Shown here piece after piece: positions 60,206 to 64,000 of a DNA stretch of 64,000 nucleotides. Below the pieces are notes generated by a model. It searched no databases. It was not told where the DNA came from and saw only the letters and a program-made list of their open reading frames with translations. The stretch is from positions 248,001 to 312,000 of the forward strand of contig JAGKQI010000033.1 of assembly GCA_018806915.1 (NCBI GenBank), read 5' to 3'. Source of the stretch: Phytophthora colocasiae. Lineage: Eukaryota; Oomycota; Peronosporomycetes; Peronosporales; Peronosporaceae. Every line of letters begins with the position of its first letter. Position 1 is the stretch's first letter. A program made the position numbers and the translations under genes.

Positions 60206-61591
60206 ATGGTTTCTCTGTTGGACACGTTGGTGAGTGGCTACACGTCGCTCTTCTGCATAGGTGAACGCCAGGGATCGCCGCAAATGTCGGCCAAAGTCCA
60301 TGCGCCCCTGGAACGGAAGCTACCGCCGCTGCAGAAGAAACCAGCCAAGCTTTCGATCAACGACAGACTGCGCGCGCTCATCGGGGACATGATCAGTGAG
60401 GAGGACCTCGAAAAGCACGTACGTACTTAATGGTGGAGGTGGCTTTGATGGGAGCTGAGACTGACGATTTGCGACTTGATTTTTCTATGGCTGCAGCTCA
60501 CGTTCGGTCGAGTGTTAGGCTCCGGTGCGACATCCAAGGTGTACGAGGCTGTGGATGTGAAGTCCGGCCAGCGCGTATCGGTCAAGGTCTTTGACAAGGT
60601 GTCGATGGTGGAGGCGCGTCGCTCCATGGTGGCTGACGGCCAGTATGTGCCCGAGAAGGCCGTGCACCGCGTTCGCCGACGACTGCTGAAACTCGTGTCA
60701 GAACTCGAGATCTCTAAATCACTGGAACACCCTAACATTATCAAGTATATTGGCGCCTACGAGACATCTCACCGCATTTGCATCGTCCACGAACTTGTGG
60801 AGGGATCAGACTTGCTGGAACACTTGTTGGAGAACGGAAAGATGCCCGAGGAACAAGCATCTGGCGTGTTCCAGCAACTGCTGTCGGCGTTGGAGTACTG
60901 CCACAATCGCAACATCTTCCACCGCGACTTAAAGCTGGAGAATGTCATGATCACTAAGGACTTGAACGTGAAACTCATTGACTTTGGACTGTCGGAAGTT
61001 TTGGCCACCCCAGACCAGCCGCTTAAAACGGTGTGTGGCACGCCGCTTTATTGCAGCCCAGAAATTCTTTTCCTTCATGCCTCAGCTAAAGCTTCTCGCG
61101 ACGGCTTCCAAGGGGGTCCTGCCGATGTGTGGAGTGTCGGCGTGCTCATCTTTGCGCTCCTTACAGGTTGCGCACCTTTCGACGACTCGGATTTCCACCG
61201 ACTGCGCCGAGATATTTCACGCAACCGCATCAATTACCCTTCATACATTTCCGATCAGGCAAAGGGGCTACTCAAGAATGTGTTGGTGAATGATGCACAT
61301 ATGCGACCTACAGTCACGGACTTGCTATCTTACGGCTGGTTTCAAAACTCCGCAGCCGAATCTTCGGATGCCAATAACCAAGAGGATTCCACGACTGTCG
61401 AAATGGAGGAGGACTGGGTATGTACTAAGCACAAGGACGACATTCGCTGCCGTTCACTGTCCTGCCGACGTACCAGTGGGTCTGTTGATACGTACTGCTC
61501 GAGTCTCGAAGATGCATCGAAGCACCGATCGATCTCACCAACACATTTTTCCAGCTTAGAGAACGAGGTTGATGAAGAATCTGCTTTCTAA
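60206..61591 (+). CDS. CAMK-like serine/threonine protein kinase
   Basis: Exon 1 is 60206-60418 (MVSLLDTLVSGYTS..), intron 60419-60496 (GTACGT..CTGCAG, 78 nt), exon 2 60497-61591. The kinase domain begins at the junction with LTFGRVLGSGATSKVYEA (Gly-rich loop) and has VSVKVF (ATP lysine), the glutamate helix, HRDLKLENVM (catalytic loop), IDFGLSEV (DFG), CGTPLYCSPEIL (APE-type activation segment end) and DVWSVGVLIFALLTG. All catalytic residues are present, so the enzyme should be active. The C-terminal 90 residues after the domain are acidic with Cys and no recognised module; no EF-hands or PH domain are present. It is convergent with the coiled-coil gene 127 bp away. Confidence 0.92.
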
Positions 61592-61718
61592 CTGTTTTAG
61601 CTGCTCAATGGGAAGGCAATCAGTAAGTTAAAGTGTACGGATGAACCAGTTCATCTTCACTAATATATTTACCAGAACCACTGAAAAGTCTCGTTCCTCT
61701 TACTTCACACACCCTGTA

Positions 61719-62996
61719 TCAAGCTGAGGACGTTGGCGTTGTAGCTGCAGAAGACTTCACCCCAGCACGAGCCTGCTCCGCTTTTAAACGGAGCTCTTCA
61801 GCACGGCGACGAGCATCCTCCGCTTTTTTCGCAGCTGTCTCCTTCCGCTGGCGAGCAAGCTCCTTGCTCTTTTCGATTTCATCCAGCTTGCGCTGCATTT
61901 CACGCTGACGCTGAGCCTCTTCCACGTTTAACTGGGTTTCGATCTGGCGGCGTGAGTTCGCTCGCACTTTGGATGCAGCCTGAAAAGCTTGATGGCGCAT
62001 TGCCTCAGCTTTCTCCCGAGCTTCACGAGCCTTCAGCTCGGCCTCCGTGCGTTTACGCATAGCTTCCTCTTTCCGCTGTTGCACAACTAGCAGTTCAGCT
62101 TCTTGCGCGTCACGTAACTTCATAGCTTCTAACTCAGCCTGTTTGGTCAGACGTTCCTGGTTCTTCTGTTCATACAACGAAGTAGCCTCCCGAGCCTTCT
62201 CGCTCATTTGTTTTGCACGCGCTTTGCTGTCAATTACCGTTTGCATGGCTGCACGTTTGCGCTGTTCTGCCTCACTTTTTTCATGTTGCAAGGCCGCAGA
62301 GGACTCCTGATGCTTGAGCGATCTCTGTGAGGTCTCCGACTCATAAACTTTCAGAGCACGTTCGCGGTCATTGTACTCAGCCAACGATGCTTTGCACACC
62401 GCATCGATGAGCTTTTGGTATGCGTCTTCCTCAGCCTTCTCTCTCGCACGACGCGCTTCCCACATCGTATCCACTGCAGCGTCGACACTGCTTCTGGTTG
62501 CACTGGACGTCGCACTGGATAAACTAGCCGTCTCATTGGAATAGTTGACTCCAGGGGCGACAGCTGCGGCCACCGAAGCGTTAGCAGCCATTGCCGCTTC
62601 ACTGTAGGTCGACGACTGTGCAGTGCTGTCGAAGCTTGAAGCGCTGACGTTACTGGATGAACGACCTGCACGATTCACAGGTTGCTCGGCCAGATAACTC
62701 GCGGGTTGGGACGTGCTGAAGTTGCTGCTGCGCTCCTGCTGCTGCGGCATGTTGCGCCAGGACTGCGGACGCGAGTAGTCAAGAGGTCCCTGGGAGGGAG
62801 TTGAAGCCATCGGAGCGGCGTCAACTGGAACGGCGTAGGGAATGTCTAGAGGCCCGAAGAGATTCGGCGGTTGACTGTAGTTCGCGGTGTAGGAGGCGTA
62901 GGAGGCGTAGGGGGACGACGTCTGGGCGTTAGGGTGGCAGTAGCCTCTGTTGCTGTTGTCGCCTGTGTAAAAATTGGTGTGCGAAAAACTGCTCAT
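61719..62996 (-). CDS. Coiled-coil protein with Ser/Tyr/Pro-rich N-terminus
   Basis: A 425-residue intronless gene starting MSSFSHTNFYTGDNSNRG. The first 170 residues are low complexity (Ser, Ala, Tyr, Pro, Gln). Residues about 180-410 form a continuous Ala/Arg/Glu/Lys-rich coiled coil (for example AKQMSEKAREATSLYEQKNQ), and the tail is Ser/Thr/Ala. No enzymatic or targeting motif was recognised. Long, highly charged helices of this composition are seen in cytoskeletal and scaffold proteins. An initiator element 14 bp upstream of the ATG supports the start. Confidence 0.8.
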   Translation of the reverse strand: MSSFSHTNFYTGDNSNRGYCHPNAQTSSPYASYASYTANYSQPPNLFGPLDIPYAVPVDAAPMASTPSQGPLDYSRPQSWRNMPQQQERSSNFSTSQPASYLAEQPVNRAGRSSSNVSASSFDSTAQSSTYSEAAMAANASVAAAVAPGVNYSNETASLSSATSSATRSSVDAAVDTMWEARRAREKAEEDAYQKLIDAVCKASLAEYNDRERALKVYESETSQRSLKHQESSAALQHEKSEAEQRKRAAMQTVIDSKARAKQMSEKAREATSLYEQKNQERLTKQAELEAMKLRDAQEAELLVVQQRKEEAMRKRTEAELKAREAREKAEAMRHQAFQAASKVRANSRRQIETQLNVEEAQRQREMQRKLDEIEKSKELARQRKETAAKKAEDARRRAEELRLKAEQARAGVKSSAATTPTSSA

Positions 62997-63009
62997 GGGG
63001 TCGCAGAGA

Positions 63010-63025
63010 TAATGGCGGAATGAGC
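63010..63025 (-). promoter_or_regulatory. Oomycete-type core promoter initiator
   Basis: On the minus strand GCTCATTCCGCCATTA matches the oomycete initiator/flanking promoter consensus GCTCATTYYNCAWTTT closely. It lies 14-29 bp upstream of the ATG of the coiled-coil gene. A very short leader is typical for this class. Confidence 0.65.
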
Positions 63026-63626
63026 CAGCTGTCAGTCAGAACATGGCTAGATCTGCGACGTGCGCTAACAAAATGGCGTCCTGTAATCCTATGACTTATA
63101 AAGTCAGCCAATGAAATCACTTCAAGCGTTGGACATCTGTGGCTCATGCCACATAAACCACAATCTGTACATCGAAGGTCGGAACAATCTGCATTGGCTC
63201 AATTTGCACCAGTGGTGGCAGCTGCCTGCAATTGAAGGAAGGTGGGTTGCGCTTCCCCACGAAATTTTCGCGATCGAGTGAGCACTGCTCACTGAGCAGC
63301 TCTGCTCACTTCTGGATTTGCCAAGCCCCCAAGAAGCACCACCCCAAACCAAGTTCGACGACCAAGCTTCCCCGGCCCTTCCGGCGGCGACGCTGCGGTT
63401 AACGGCGGCGTTACGGACCCACGTCTCCAGAGGCGACACGACGTCGCCTCCGGCATGCTCCATCTGGTCAGCATGCTGTCGGCCACTACAACATCGTGCT
63501 TCTGCTGCCAATCCAGACGACGGCAGACGCGTAGTGGATGGAGGTAGCATCAGACGCTACCACCCGAGTCCACCCCGGATGAAGACCAAGTCCTGTCCAA
63601 GAAGAGGAAGACTCGTAGCCGAGACG
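63026..63626. other. Upstream region with palindromes, no supported gene
   Basis: Two adjacent palindromes occupy 63278-63308 (GTGAGCACTGCTCAC, then TGAGCAG-CT-CTGCTCA). A plus-strand frame (63318-63629) of Pro/Arg/Ser-rich composition ends just inside the LTR and may be the 3' end of something or chance. No family was recognised. Confidence 0.45.
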
Positions 63627-63795
63627 TGAACGCCGCTGCCAACGAACATGGAGAAGGCTATGCTTGCATAGCTCTCTCCTATCGGCGAGCCTTCGTCGAG
63701 GAGTCCTGTCAGATTACTGATGTTAAAGGCCCAAGAGTATCTAGGCTAGCTAAAGCGATAGTTGTAGTTGGTAATCTAGGTAGACTCATAAGGCA
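63627..63795 (+). repeat. 5' LTR of an element entering from the right edge (169 bp)
   Basis: Starts TGAACGCCGCTGCCAACG and ends CTCATAAGGCA, followed directly by TGGTGGCAACATGGGC, a possible primer site. The same LTR, inverted and interrupted, is at 35153-46848. The internal inverted pair GGCTATGCTTGCATAGC lies near 63660. Confidence 0.65.
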
Positions 63796-63960
63796 TGGTG
63801 GCAACATGGGCAAAACATTCAACTGCCTTGCGTGCTTACGTATATCTACAGGACATTAAAGGCCCAAGAGTAGTCTAGCTATAGCTATAGTGTAGTTGGT
63901 AATCTACTGTAGGTTGACTCATAAGGCATTGGGGCATTGGTGGAAACATGGGCAAAACAT
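63720..63960 (+). repeat. Imperfect tandem duplication of LTR end and leader
   Basis: TTAAAGGCCCAAGAGTA occurs at about 63724 and 63857; each copy continues through GTAGTTGGTAATCTA, GACTCATAAGGCA and AACATGGGCAAAACAT. The period is about 133-140 bp. The second copy leads into the probable gag start. Confidence 0.75.
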
Positions 63961-64000
63961 CCAAGGACAAGCGGGTGCGTCACCACTGCTACTGCCTTGG
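63948..64000 (+). CDS. Possible gag start of the right-edge element (partial)
   Basis: The ATG at 63948 follows the duplicated leader and gives MGKTSKDKRVRHHCYCL, a basic N-terminus cut by the window end. The first leader copy gives MGKTFNCLACL at the same position. Too short for a family call. Confidence 0.3.
   Translation, partial: MGKTSKDKRVRHHCYCL

Overview
The window looks like part of the genome of a plant-pathogenic oomycete, most likely Phytophthora or a close relative in the Peronosporales. The grounds are a Crinkler-type (CRN) effector gene with the LFLAK and HVLVVVP signatures, compact genes with GT-AG introns of about 60-100 nt, an oomycete-type initiator upstream of one gene (63010-63025), and the mixture of Gypsy, Copia, MULE-like, PIF/Harbinger and GCR1_C-domain repeats. 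No rRNA, tRNA or CRISPR was seen.

Layout. 1-9949 is the 5' three quarters of a very large minus-strand Gypsy-type LTR element that runs off the left edge. It has a 1261-bp LTR, a tRNA primer site, giant gag, protease, reverse transcriptase, a degenerate RNase H and a second archaeal-type RNase H. It abuts an unassigned 430-bp piece and a truncated second Gypsy (10378-12544). 12975-15873 is a CRN effector gene split by an 831-bp MULE-like element; a second MULE copy lies at 16069-16771. 16800-23707 is a small cluster of multi-pass membrane protein genes (TspO-like motif) with a 946-bp near-perfect inverted duplication and a GCR1_C-domain relic. 23900-35091 is a gene-dense host island: a CIR1-like gene, an EIPR1-like WD40 gene, a Q/S/P-rich protein, an MSS51/PIH1-CS fusion, a DJ-1 relative lacking its cysteine, a Harbinger relic and a phosphatidate cytidylyltransferase.

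35153-46848 is a nested stack. A small LTR is interrupted by a TIR element (35184-36162) and by a Copia element (36186-46744), and the Copia integrase is in turn interrupted by a complete chromodomain Gypsy with 99.7% identical LTRs and a perfect target duplication (38779-44150). 47329-58699 is a third Gypsy with 383-bp LTRs, one gag-pol frame with several nonsense codons, and an extra ORF with a membrane segment after pol. 60206-62996 holds two more host genes, a CAMK-like kinase and a coiled-coil protein, in convergent orientation. The right edge starts another LTR element, related to the small LTR of the nested stack.

How it fits together. Host genes are short, closely spaced and in convergent or divergent pairs. 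The flanks are young and old transposons inserted into each other, and the effector gene lies at the boundary. This is the pattern called a two-speed genome in oomycetes. Intron and exon limits were placed by eye from splice consensus, reading phase and protein similarity.
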